Below are positions 31,753-38,995 of a DNA stretch of 41,433 nt, piece after piece. The notes under the pieces were generated by a model that was not told the DNA's origin, did not search any database, and worked only from the letters and a program-made list of their open reading frames with translations. Position 1 is the first letter of the stretch, and every line of letters starts with the position of its first letter. The position numbers were made by a program, and so were the translations under genes. Source of the stretch: Actinomycetota bacterium (GTDB lineage: Bacteria; Actinomycetota; Acidimicrobiia; Acidimicrobiales; Aldehydirespiratoraceae); the NCBI GenBank assembly GCA_009937405.1, contig JAACCU010000207.1, forward strand, positions 1 to 41,433, in the 5' to 3' direction.

Positions 31753-34086
31753 GTGACTGCTGAACTCCCTGGACTCACGGCGGCGGAGGTCGACGAACGC
31801 ATCGCTGATGGGCGCATCAACAATGTGCCGGATGCTCCAGTTCGCACCCTTCCGCAGATCATGCGGGCCAATGTCTTCACACCGGTCAACGCGATCATCG
31901 GCACACTCTTCGTCTTGATCCTTGTGGCTGGCTTTCCAGCCGACGCACTCTTTGCCGGCGTGGTCGTCTCCAACAGCGTTATCGGGATCGCACAGGAAGT
32001 GAAGGCTCGACGCACGCTGAACACGCTGGCCGTGCTGTCTGCACCGAAGGCTCGCGTCCGCCGCAATGGCACCGCTGAAGAGATCGGCGTTAGCGGCGTC
32101 GTGGCCGACGATCTTCTTGAACTCGCCCCCGGTGACCAGGTCGTGGTTGACGGTGAGATCGTGGCTGGGTTCGGCCTTGAGATCGACGAGTCGCTGCTCA
32201 CCGGCGAAAGCGATCCCGTTGAAAAGAAACTCAGAGACGAGGTGATGTCGGGCTCGTTCGTGTCGGCTGGCTCCGGCCTCTATCGCGCCACCAAAGTCGG
32301 GGCTGATAGCTATGCGGCCAAGCTCGCCGAGGAAGCACGGCGCTTCGAACTCGCCGGCAGCGAACTCCGAGAGGGGGTCAACCTGGTCCTGCGTTGGCTG
32401 ACGTTCGTCATCCCGCCGGCGGCGGTCCTACTGCTTCTCCGCCAGCTCGACACTCAAGATCGGTGGCAGGATGCCCTTCAGGCCACGGTCGCCGCGGCCG
32501 TGGCGATGGTGCCCGATGGACTCGTGCTCCTCACCAGCCTGTCGTTCATCACCGGCGTGATCACACTTGCCCGCCGCCAGGTACTGGCCAAGGAGCTTGC
32601 CTCGGTAGAACTGCTCGCCCGTGTCGACACCCTCTGCCTCGACAAAACCGGGACAATCACTACCGGCGAGATCTCGCTCGGAGGTGTCGTCGCCCTCGGC
32701 ACAACCACCGAAGACGAAGCAGCCGCGGTGCTCGGCGCGCTCGGGGCATCTGATCCGTCTCCCAACGCCACCCTCCAAGCAATCGTGGCGCACTACGACT
32801 CGCCGGGTTGGGCCGTTGGCGAGTGCATGCCGTTCTCCTCGGCGCGCAAATGGGCGGCGACCGAATTCTCTGGCCGCGGCACGTTCTATCTCGGTGCACC
32901 CGACATCCTTTTCGGTTCCGATGACACTGACGAACGAGCGCTAGCCGAGCACGCTGCAACGCAAGGCACCCGGGTTCTTCTGGTGACCAGATCCGATGTG
33001 GGCTGGTTTGGGGGTGAACTCGGCCAAAGCCGTGCCCCCGTCGCCCTCGTCCTTCTCGAAGACACGGTTCGCCCCGATGCCGAAGAGATCTTCGGATACT
33101 TCCAACGCCAGGGAGTGCAGCTGAAGGTGATCTCCGGTGACAACCCCGCCACCGTCGCCGCGGTTGCGCGGCGGGCCGGCATAAGCGACACGGCCATCGG
33201 ATACGACGCTCGCGACCTTCCCGAGGAGCAAGAAGCCCTTGCCGACGTGCTCGATGTCACCACTGTCTTCGGACGGGTGACACCACACCAGAAACGGGCG
33301 ATGGTGCACGCCTTGCAGAGCCGCGGCCATACGGTGGCCATGACTGGCGACGGCGTCAACGACGTCCTCGCTCTCAAGGATGCCGATATGGGAATTGCCA
33401 TGGGCGCCGGCTCATCGTCGACCCGGGCCGTGGCCCAACTTGTGCTTCTCGATAACAAGTTCGCCACCCTCCCTCGAGTACTTGCCGAGGGCCGCAAGGT
33501 CATCAACAACATCGAACGAGTGGCCAACTTGTTCCTCACCAAGGCGGCCTACGCCGTCCTGCTCACCGCACTCGTCGCTATCGCCGGATCACCATTCCCG
33601 TTTCTTCCTCGCCAACTCACACTGATCGGCACGTTTTCCATCGGCCTTCCCGGCTTCTTCCTTGCCCTTGCTCCCAACGACTCGCTTGTACGCGGTGGCT
33701 TCCTGGAACGGGTGCTGCGCTTCTCGATCCCCGCCGGCGCCGTCGCCGGGACAGTGACCTTCGTGCTCTACGAGATCGTGCGGCGGATGAACGACGTGAC
33801 ACTTGCTGAGGCCCGTACCGCAGCCACGGTGACGCTCCTTTTGATCGGGCTAGCAATCCTCATCCTCATCAGTCGACCGCTGAAGCCATGGAAGCTCGGG
33901 CTCGCAGCGGCCATGGCCGGGTTGTACGCGTTCAACATGGCGCTACCGGCCGCTCGCGAGTACTTCGAACTCGACTTGCCTCCCTTGAGAGCATGGGTGG
34001 CGGTTGCCATCGCCGCAGCGATCGGCGCCGGCAGTGCAAGCCTCGCCACCCATCTCCTCGATGAGCAATCCAGTGAGGCCCGCTGA
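31753..34086 (+). CDS. P-type cation-transporting ATPase, CtpE-like
   Basis: A 777-residue P-type ATPase. Motifs: the actuator TGES in DESLLTGESDPVEKK (about residue 150), membrane helix-4 motif PDGLVLLTS (254-257 and on), phosphorylated Asp in DKTGT (D297), and the hinge GDGVNDVLALKDADMGIAMG (D533 region). The PxGLVLLTS form is shared with mycobacterial CtpE, reported as a calcium-uptake ATPase; here Asp replaces the usual Glu of PEGL. CtpE is therefore the best comparison, with Ca the likely but unproven ion. About ten membrane segments are present, with no N-terminal heavy-metal domain. It begins at the stop of the NUDIX gene and is followed after 4 bp by the lipid kinase. Confidence 0.85.
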   Translation: MTAELPGLTAAEVDERIADGRINNVPDAPVRTLPQIMRANVFTPVNAIIGTLFVLILVAGFPADALFAGVVVSNSVIGIAQEVKARRTLNTLAVLSAPKARVRRNGTAEEIGVSGVVADDLLELAPGDQVVVDGEIVAGFGLEIDESLLTGESDPVEKKLRDEVMSGSFVSAGSGLYRATKVGADSYAAKLAEEARRFELAGSELREGVNLVLRWLTFVIPPAAVLLLLRQLDTQDRWQDALQATVAAAVAMVPDGLVLLTSLSFITGVITLARRQVLAKELASVELLARVDTLCLDKTGTITTGEISLGGVVALGTTTEDEAAAVLGALGASDPSPNATLQAIVAHYDSPGWAVGECMPFSSARKWAATEFSGRGTFYLGAPDILFGSDDTDERALAEHAATQGTRVLLVTRSDVGWFGGELGQSRAPVALVLLEDTVRPDAEEIFGYFQRQGVQLKVISGDNPATVAAVARRAGISDTAIGYDARDLPEEQEALADVLDVTTVFGRVTPHQKRAMVHALQSRGHTVAMTGDGVNDVLALKDADMGIAMGAGSSSTRAVAQLVLLDNKFATLPRVLAEGRKVINNIERVANLFLTKAAYAVLLTALVAIAGSPFPFLPRQLTLIGTFSIGLPGFFLALAPNDSLVRGGFLERVLRFSIPAGAVAGTVTFVLYEIVRRMNDVTLAEARTAATVTLLLIGLAILILISRPLKPWKLGLAAAMAGLYAFNMALPAAREYFELDLPPLRAWVAVAIAAAIGAGSASLATHLLDEQSSEAR

Positions 34087-34090
34087 GCTC

Positions 34091-34969
34091 ATGACCGAAC
34101 GCACCGTGCACCTGCTGGTCAGCCCGGATGCGGGCCGCGGGAAGGCAGCGAACGCTCTCACAGCGATCCGGGCAACACTTGCTAGCGAAGGCGTTGACGT
34201 GGTCGACATCAGCGGTACGACTGCCGCAGATTCTTTAGAGGCTGCCTGCCAAATCGTTGACCAGGGGGCTGAACGCATCGTCACCGTGGGCGGTGACGGA
34301 CTCATACACCTTGCTCTCCAGGCAGTCGCTGAAACCCAAACCGTCCTCGGTGTGATCCCAGTCGGGACCGGCAACGACTTTGCTAGGGCTCTTGGTCTCC
34401 CCACTGATCCGGCAGAAGCCGTCCACTCTGCCCTTGGCTCAGCGCTCCCGACGGACGCGCTACAGATCGGCGAACACTGGGTGGCGTCTGTGGCCACCGC
34501 TGGCTTCTCCGGAGACGTGAACGAGCGAGCGAACGGCATGCGGTTGCCACGGGGCCATTCCCGGTACACCATCGCCACATTGCTTGAGTTGCCCCGTCTC
34601 AAGAACCGGCGGGTCCGCCTGACCATCGATGATGTGGTGCACGAGTACGACGCTGCGATGCTGGCATTTGCCAACACCCGAGACTTTGGTGGCGGAATGC
34701 AGATCTGCCCTGACGCTGACCCCGGAGACGGATTGGTCGATATCACCGTCGTCGCTGACATCGGGCGATTCGAGCTTCTGAGGTTCTTCCGCTTGGTGTT
34801 CGACGGTCGCCACCTTGCGCACCCAAAAGTCCACTCGCATCGCGGCTCAGAGGTCACGATCGAGTGCGAGAATCTTGCGTTTTGGGGCGACGGTGAACCA
34901 CTCGGCGCGGCCCCGCTCAAATGTCGTGCCGTATCCGGGGCGATCCGACTCGCCCGTCCTGCCTTCTAA
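34091..34969 (+). CDS. Diacylglycerol/lipid kinase family protein (DagK-like)
   Basis: A 292-residue protein with the DAGK catalytic domain that phosphorylates diacylglycerol, sphingoid bases or related lipids with ATP. Key motifs are the first-strand SPDAGRGKA, the nucleotide loop VGGDGLIHLALQ, the PVGTGNDFARALG segment that follows it, and the late LAFWGDGE. The canonical GGDGT is GGDGL here. The start ATG at 34091 is 4 bp after the ATPase stop; the longer frame from 34004 lies inside that gene. Third gene of the operon; convergent with whiB. Confidence 0.85.
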   Translation: MTERTVHLLVSPDAGRGKAANALTAIRATLASEGVDVVDISGTTAADSLEAACQIVDQGAERIVTVGGDGLIHLALQAVAETQTVLGVIPVGTGNDFARALGLPTDPAEAVHSALGSALPTDALQIGEHWVASVATAGFSGDVNERANGMRLPRGHSRYTIATLLELPRLKNRRVRLTIDDVVHEYDAAMLAFANTRDFGGGMQICPDADPGDGLVDITVVADIGRFELLRFFRLVFDGRHLAHPKVHSHRGSEVTIECENLAFWGDGEPLGAAPLKCRAVSGAIRLARPAF

Positions 34970-34981
34970 CGCGGCAGTTGT

Positions 34982-35323
34982 TCAGGCAGTGCGAGCCATC
35001 GCGTTGCGAGCACGATCTTCGGCGATTCGCTTGCGGCCGATGATCGGCGTGGTGGGAGGGAAGCCGGCGTCGGCTCGCTCGCTCTCCGATTCGCCACCCC
35101 AGTAACCGAGTTCACGGTTGGTGCGGGCGTAGTCACGGCATCTCGAAAGGGAGTCACACTCGCCGCAGATCACGCTGGCAGAAGCCTCGCGTCGCACTCG
35201 AGCCTCGGGGCGCTCGGCGAAAGGCGCAAAGAAGATGTCGCTGTGTCCGGCGCAGGATGCTGAATCCATCCATCCCGTCGGACCAACTGGTCCTAATATC
35301 TCCATGTCCAACATGTCGATCAT
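34982..35323 (-). CDS. WhiB family iron-sulfur transcriptional regulator
   Basis: WhiB proteins carry a [4Fe-4S] cluster, act with the sigma factor SigA, and are found only in actinobacteria and their phages. The 113-residue product has the four cluster cysteines (C24, C53, C56, C62, in the pattern C, CxxC, CxxxxxC) and the GYWGG motif (73-77) after the cluster, then a basic tail (RKRIAEDRARNA) for DNA contact. Which WhiB subgroup this is cannot be decided here. The start is uncertain: ATG codons at 35323, 35314 and 35305 all fit. The upstream 200 bp is AT-richer, consistent with a long leader typical of whiB genes. Convergent with the lipid kinase gene. Confidence 0.9.
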   Translation of the reverse strand: MIDMLDMEILGPVGPTGWMDSASCAGHSDIFFAPFAERPEARVRREASASVICGECDSLSRCRDYARTNRELGYWGGESESERADAGFPPTTPIIGRKRIAEDRARNAMARTA

Positions 35324-35537
35324 TCGCGTGCTCGCTTCCCTGGGGACTTTCTTCCACACCGCCCGATGTGTCGCCTGGTTCCCCGTTCTGCTATGTCCGA
35401 ATCTAGGAAACCACAGCGCAAATGTCCCGTGAATTCTGATACGTATTTCCGCTAGTCGATATCTGTTTGAAAGATAGGCACTGTTCAACCTACCTGCAGC
35501 ACGAATTCAGCGTAATCCCTCAACAATAGTCGGAGGC
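35324..35537. other. AT-richer intergenic stretch upstream of whiB
   Basis: No gene found. Relative to neighbours it is AT-rich, with a short palindrome ATACGTAT (35441-35448) and a TTGAAC (minus strand, about 35478) that could serve as a -35 for whiB. No single promoter can be fixed. Confidence 0.35.
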
Positions 35538-35705
35538 GTGGGGCCAACGCACAACGAACAGGGCATTGCCGTCTTCGCCGGGATCCTGACAGACCCAACG
35601 GTGGCCACCATCGTCACGTCGGCGTTACGACATCACGGCTACTCCCCGACCATCGCCCCGGCCTCGTTGTCCGACTCAAGGATCCGCCAGACGACGAGCG
35701 ACTGA
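35538..35705 (+). pseudogene. Truncated gene fragment, receiver-like N-terminus
   Basis: A 55-residue frame starts at GTG 35538, with AATAGT ending 7 nt upstream, as in the leaderless genes. Third codon positions are strongly G/C up to about 35640. The text NEQGIAVFAGILTDPTVATIVTSALRHHGYSP is shaped like the first strand and helix of a response-regulator receiver domain, though the acidic pocket is absent. The frame then overlaps the 3' end of the minus-strand methyltransferase gene, so it is probably the remaining 5' end of a gene cut by insertion or deletion. Confidence 0.35.
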
Positions 35706-36301
35706 AGCGACTCATCACGGGAGGGATGAAGTTGCTGGGGCGAAGAGCTCTCCACCAGGCACCATTCACCAGCCGCTTCAAGGGAGTCGGCGTGGACCAT
35801 GAGATCGTCGGTGATGTCTTGACGCACGGTGATCACAACCGCCGCCCCCTTCCGACCCACACGAACCAGTTCGGCGAACGCCTCGCCGCCAACGTGGCCG
35901 TGCGTGAATACTCCAGTAGAGACCACGGCATCAACCGATGCCTTCGCCAGCGGTAAATCGAGAACTGTCGCGTGGATCAGCTGGTCGTAGACGCCAAGGC
36001 GCTCCGCCGCAGCAAGCATTCCCAACGAGAAGTCCACACCGATCAGTTCGCCCTCAAATCCACATGACCGGAGCGACACACCCACGCGCCCTGTCCCGCA
36101 GCCCGCGTCAAGCACGACCGAACCCGGGCCGTAAGCCATCAACCGCTCCGCCGCAATGTGAGGCCCCCGCCAGCCCCACTCGTCATGATCGGTATCGTAC
36201 GTCGATGCCCAACGGTCATACCGTTCGGTCAAATCCGAAGCATCAGAATCGAATATCCAGTCGAGGAAGTCAGCCTCACCCCCTGACCGCTCCGAAGTCA
36301 T
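35639..36301 (-). CDS. Class I SAM-dependent methyltransferase
   Basis: A 220-residue methyltransferase with motif I VVLDAGCGTGRVG (about residues 63-75), the post-I acid in GVDFS, and the LDLPLAKASVDAVVSTGVFTHG strand and helix. An N-terminal stretch (DLTERYDRWASTYDTDHDEWGWRGP) is typical of small-molecule methyltransferases that close over the substrate, similar to the Williams-Beuren-type (WBSCR27) group. Its start overlaps the stop of the CoA-transferase gene (ATGA, 36298-36301), so both are co-translated, but no pathway linking them is known to me. Confidence 0.85.
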   Translation of the reverse strand: MTSERSGGEADFLDWIFDSDASDLTERYDRWASTYDTDHDEWGWRGPHIAAERLMAYGPGSVVLDAGCGTGRVGVSLRSCGFEGELIGVDFSLGMLAAAERLGVYDQLIHATVLDLPLAKASVDAVVSTGVFTHGHVGGEAFAELVRVGRKGAAVVITVRQDITDDLMVHADSLEAAGEWCLVESSSPQQLHPSRDESLQSLVVWRILESDNEAGAMVGE

Positions 36302-37500
36302 GCCGACGCGACCACACCATCGTCGTGAAGAGCGCCGATCTCAGCGGCAGACAGGCCGAGCGTCTCGCTGAGGATCTGCTCAGTGTGCTCACCCAGGCGA
36401 GGCGCGCACGTCGGCTCGACCGGCAGCATCCCCCCGAAGGCCACCGGCGACCCAGGTGTGAGATAGGTACCGATGCCCGGCTGCTCGACATCCCTGAAAA
36501 GTTCGCTCTCTGTCGAACAGCGAGGATCGTTCTCGACCAACTCGGTGAAACTCTGATAACGACCCCAACAAACGCCAAGGGCGTCGAATCGTTGGGCAAC
36601 CTCATCGATCGTGTGCCCAGCGATCCATGGAGCGATCTTGGCGGTGACGGCCTCACGGTGCAGGAACCGTTCGCCTTCATCACGGAAGTTGCTACCAAGG
36701 TCAGCCTCAAGCGAAGCAACAGCAGCTGTCGCGTCGGTGGCTTCAAGGAGGCCAGACCATTGCTTCGGACTGATGCCGACGGCATAGACGAGCGTGCCAT
36801 CGGCACATGTAAAGGTCGTCCCGTAGGCGCCGTAGAGGTCGTTACCGAAGCGCTGACGCTCGGTGCCGGTGATCTGTGCTTCGCCAACATGTCCTAGAGC
36901 GCTCACCGCGACAAGGGCGACGTCGGATAATGCGAGCGACATCTGCGCTCCCTCGCCGTGCAGGATCCTGCGGCGGTCTGCAGCAAGGATGGCGATCGCT
37001 GCAGTCTGACCACAAATCAGATCCCAGGCCGGGAGAACATGGTTTACCGGCTCGGGGGAACCGACCGGTCCAGTGACAAGCGGGTAGCCAATGGCGCAGT
37101 TGACGGTGTAGTCAAGGGCCGTCGAACCGTCCCGGTTGCCGGTGATGCTCAGCGAGATCAGGTCGTCACAGTGTTGCGACAATGCGTCGTGACTCATCCA
37201 GCCCTTCACAGGAAAGTTGGTGAGGAACGTCCCCGCATCAGCGATGAGCGCGGTAAGGATTTCTTTCGCCCGGTCCGACCGCATATCGACAGCGATGGAA
37301 CGTTTCCCCTTGTTGAGTCCGGCCCAGTAGATCGACTCGCCATCTTCGGTGAGCGGCCAACGGCCATAGTCGATCCCGCCCCCGATCTGATCGAATCGGA
37401 TGACATCGGCACCGAGTTGGCCGAGCGTCATACCTCCCGACGGCGCGGCGACGAATGCCGTTCCCTCGACCACACTCAGACCTTCGAGAGGGGGAATCAT
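36298..37500 (-). CDS. mct: Family III CoA transferase, 2-methylfumaryl-CoA isomerase (Mct)-like
   Basis: A 400-residue CaiB/BaiF protein. The N-terminal text (LSVVEGTAFVAAPSGGMTLG; ADVIRFDQIGGGIDY; WAGLNKGKRSIAVDM) closely follows the Chloroflexus mesaconyl-CoA C1-C4 transferase as I remember it, much more than formyl-CoA or carnitine transferases. The catalytic Asp is D160 in VLPAWDLICGQ, and the C-terminal EQPGIGTYLTPGSPVAF segment is also shared. That enzyme moves CoA within 2-methylfumaryl-CoA to give 3-methylfumaryl-CoA in the 3-hydroxypropionate bicycle. The ATG at 37500 has AGGA 5 nt upstream; a TTG at 37524 is less likely. Other genes of the pathway are not in the window, so the metabolic role is inferred. 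Confidence 0.75.
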   Translation of the reverse strand: MIPPLEGLSVVEGTAFVAAPSGGMTLGQLGADVIRFDQIGGGIDYGRWPLTEDGESIYWAGLNKGKRSIAVDMRSDRAKEILTALIADAGTFLTNFPVKGWMSHDALSQHCDDLISLSITGNRDGSTALDYTVNCAIGYPLVTGPVGSPEPVNHVLPAWDLICGQTAAIAILAADRRRILHGEGAQMSLALSDVALVAVSALGHVGEAQITGTERQRFGNDLYGAYGTTFTCADGTLVYAVGISPKQWSGLLEATDATAAVASLEADLGSNFRDEGERFLHREAVTAKIAPWIAGHTIDEVAQRFDALGVCWGRYQSFTELVENDPRCSTESELFRDVEQPGIGTYLTPGSPVAFGGMLPVEPTCAPRLGEHTEQILSETLGLSAAEIGALHDDGVVASA

Positions 37501-37604
37501 TTCTGTCCTATTCCATGTAGCCAACCGGGTGCAAACCCTACTGCCGTGACGCGGTCCTGCTCATGGCAAGCCATGCTGGCTGGGGATCGTTGAGGCGAAG
37601 GAGT

Positions 37605-37610
37605 TACAGT
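37605..37610 (+). promoter_or_regulatory. -10-like hexamer upstream of the thiolase gene (TACAGT)
   Basis: TACAGT fits TANNNT and gives a leader of about 45 nt, which carries a Shine-Dalgarno (GAGGAG, 37650-37655) before the ATG at 37662. This gene is leadered, unlike most in the window. No clear -35 was found. Confidence 0.4.
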
Positions 37611-37661
37611 CTTCACCAGCGCGTCCGCGCCTAACTAGTCCGCCCCCGAAGAGGAGCTCTC

Positions 37662-38861
37662 ATGCCTGAAGCTGTCATTGTCTCGACCTCGCGTACGGCC
37701 ATCGGCCGAGCCAACAAGGGATCGTTCGTTGATGTCCGTCCCGACGACATGTCGTCGTTCATCCTCACCGATGTCATGAGCAAGATCGATCTCGACCCGA
37801 CCGAAGTCGAAGATGTCATCTGGGGCATCGGTCAGCCCGGTGGCGAGGGCGGCTACAACATCGCCCGCGTGATCTCGTCCATGCGGGGCCTGGAACTCCC
37901 CGGCGTCACCGTCAACCGCTACTGCTCGTCATCGCTGCAGACCATCCGCATGGCGGCCCACGCCATCAAGGCCGGTGAGGGCGATTGCTTCGTCGCTGGT
38001 GGCGTCGAAACCGTCAGCCGCTACAGCCAAGGTGCTTCCGATACCGGATCTCACAACGAGAAGTTTGCTGATGCAGAAGGCCGCACCAAGTCCCGCGCCG
38101 GCGGAGACGCCGATAGCTGGCAGGCCCCCGCCGGGCTCCCCGACATCTACATCGCCATGGGTCAAACCGCTGAGAACGTGGTCCAGCAGACCGGCATCAG
38201 CCGCCAACGCCAGGACGAATGGGGTGTGCAGTCCCAGAACCGTGCCGAAGCCGCCCAGGCTCGCGGCCTGTTCGAGCAGGAGATCACGCCCTACACCCTC
38301 GCCAACGGCACGATTATCAGCCAAGACGACGGCATCCGCGCCGGAACGACCTACGAGAAGGTGTCGACCCTCAACCCGGTCTTCCGACCCGACGGCACCG
38401 TCACCGCTGGCAATGCTTGCCCGCTCAACGACGGCGCTGCTGCCGTTGTGGTGATGAGCGACACCAAGGCAAAGGCGCTCGGTCTCGACCCGATCGCTCG
38501 CATCGTGTCATCCGGCGTTTCTGCTCTCAACCCAGAGATCATGGGCCTTGGTCCGATCGATGCCAGCCGTCAGGCTCTTGCCCGCGCCGGCATGACCGTC
38601 GCTGATCTCGATCAGATTGAGATCAACGAAGCCTTCGCCGTCCAGGTCGTCGGCTCGGCCGACGTGCTTGGGCTCGACGAAAGCAAGCTCAACCCGAACG
38701 GCGGCGCCATTGCACTCGGTCACCCCTTCGGCATGACCGGTGCCCGCATCATGACCACCCTGCTCAACGGTCTGGGCGACTCCGGCGGCACCATCGGTCT
38801 CGAAACCATGTGCGTCGGCGGCGGCCAGGGCATGGCGATGATCGTCGAGCGCCTGAACTAG
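37662..38861 (+). CDS. Acetyl-CoA acyltransferase (thiolase, FadA-type)
   Basis: A 399-residue thiolase. Catalytic residues: nucleophilic C88 (NRYCSSSLQTI), H354 in GGAIALGHPFGMTGAR and C384 (MCVGGGQG), with NEAFA (about residue 325) contributing the oxyanion loop. Thiolases either cleave 3-ketoacyl-CoA (beta-oxidation) or condense acetyl-CoA; the length and sequence style suit a degradative FadA-like enzyme. It has a good Shine-Dalgarno and ends in a strong terminator, so it is a well-expressed single-gene unit. Divergent from the CoA transferase gene. Confidence 0.92.
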   Translation: MPEAVIVSTSRTAIGRANKGSFVDVRPDDMSSFILTDVMSKIDLDPTEVEDVIWGIGQPGGEGGYNIARVISSMRGLELPGVTVNRYCSSSLQTIRMAAHAIKAGEGDCFVAGGVETVSRYSQGASDTGSHNEKFADAEGRTKSRAGGDADSWQAPAGLPDIYIAMGQTAENVVQQTGISRQRQDEWGVQSQNRAEAAQARGLFEQEITPYTLANGTIISQDDGIRAGTTYEKVSTLNPVFRPDGTVTAGNACPLNDGAAAVVVMSDTKAKALGLDPIARIVSSGVSALNPEIMGLGPIDASRQALARAGMTVADLDQIEINEAFAVQVVGSADVLGLDESKLNPNGGAIALGHPFGMTGARIMTTLLNGLGDSGGTIGLETMCVGGGQGMAMIVERLN

Positions 38862-38880
38862 TCCTCACACAAAGAACTGA

Positions 38881-38921
38881 CAAAGCACGCCTGGGGTCTG
38901 TCCCAGGCGTGCTTTGGTTTT
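38881..38921 (+). terminator. Strong rho-independent terminator of the thiolase gene
   Basis: A perfect 15-bp stem (38881-38895 with 38902-38916) around the 6-nt loop GTCTGT is followed by GTTTT. It is the clearest terminator in the window. Confidence 0.95.
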
Positions 38922-38940
38922 CGTGGCGGACGGTCAATCC

Positions 38941-38968
38941 TTTGCGTTTGGACCTAGAGCGGTACCAT
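38941..38968 (+). promoter_or_regulatory. Promoter of the HerA-like ATPase gene: TTTGCG, 16 bp, TACCAT
   Basis: TTTGCG (38941-38946) and TACCAT (38963-38968) are 16 bp apart, and a short leader of about 20 nt with a GAGGGA element precedes the ATG at 38996. Confidence 0.4.
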
Positions 38969-38995
38969 CATCGACGCCGGCTACCGAGGGAATCT

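Noticed and set aside
35280-35293. GGACCA-AC-TGGTCC inverted repeat near the whiB start
   Set aside because: It falls inside the WhiB coding sequence if any of the likely starts is used, so an operator role is not supported.
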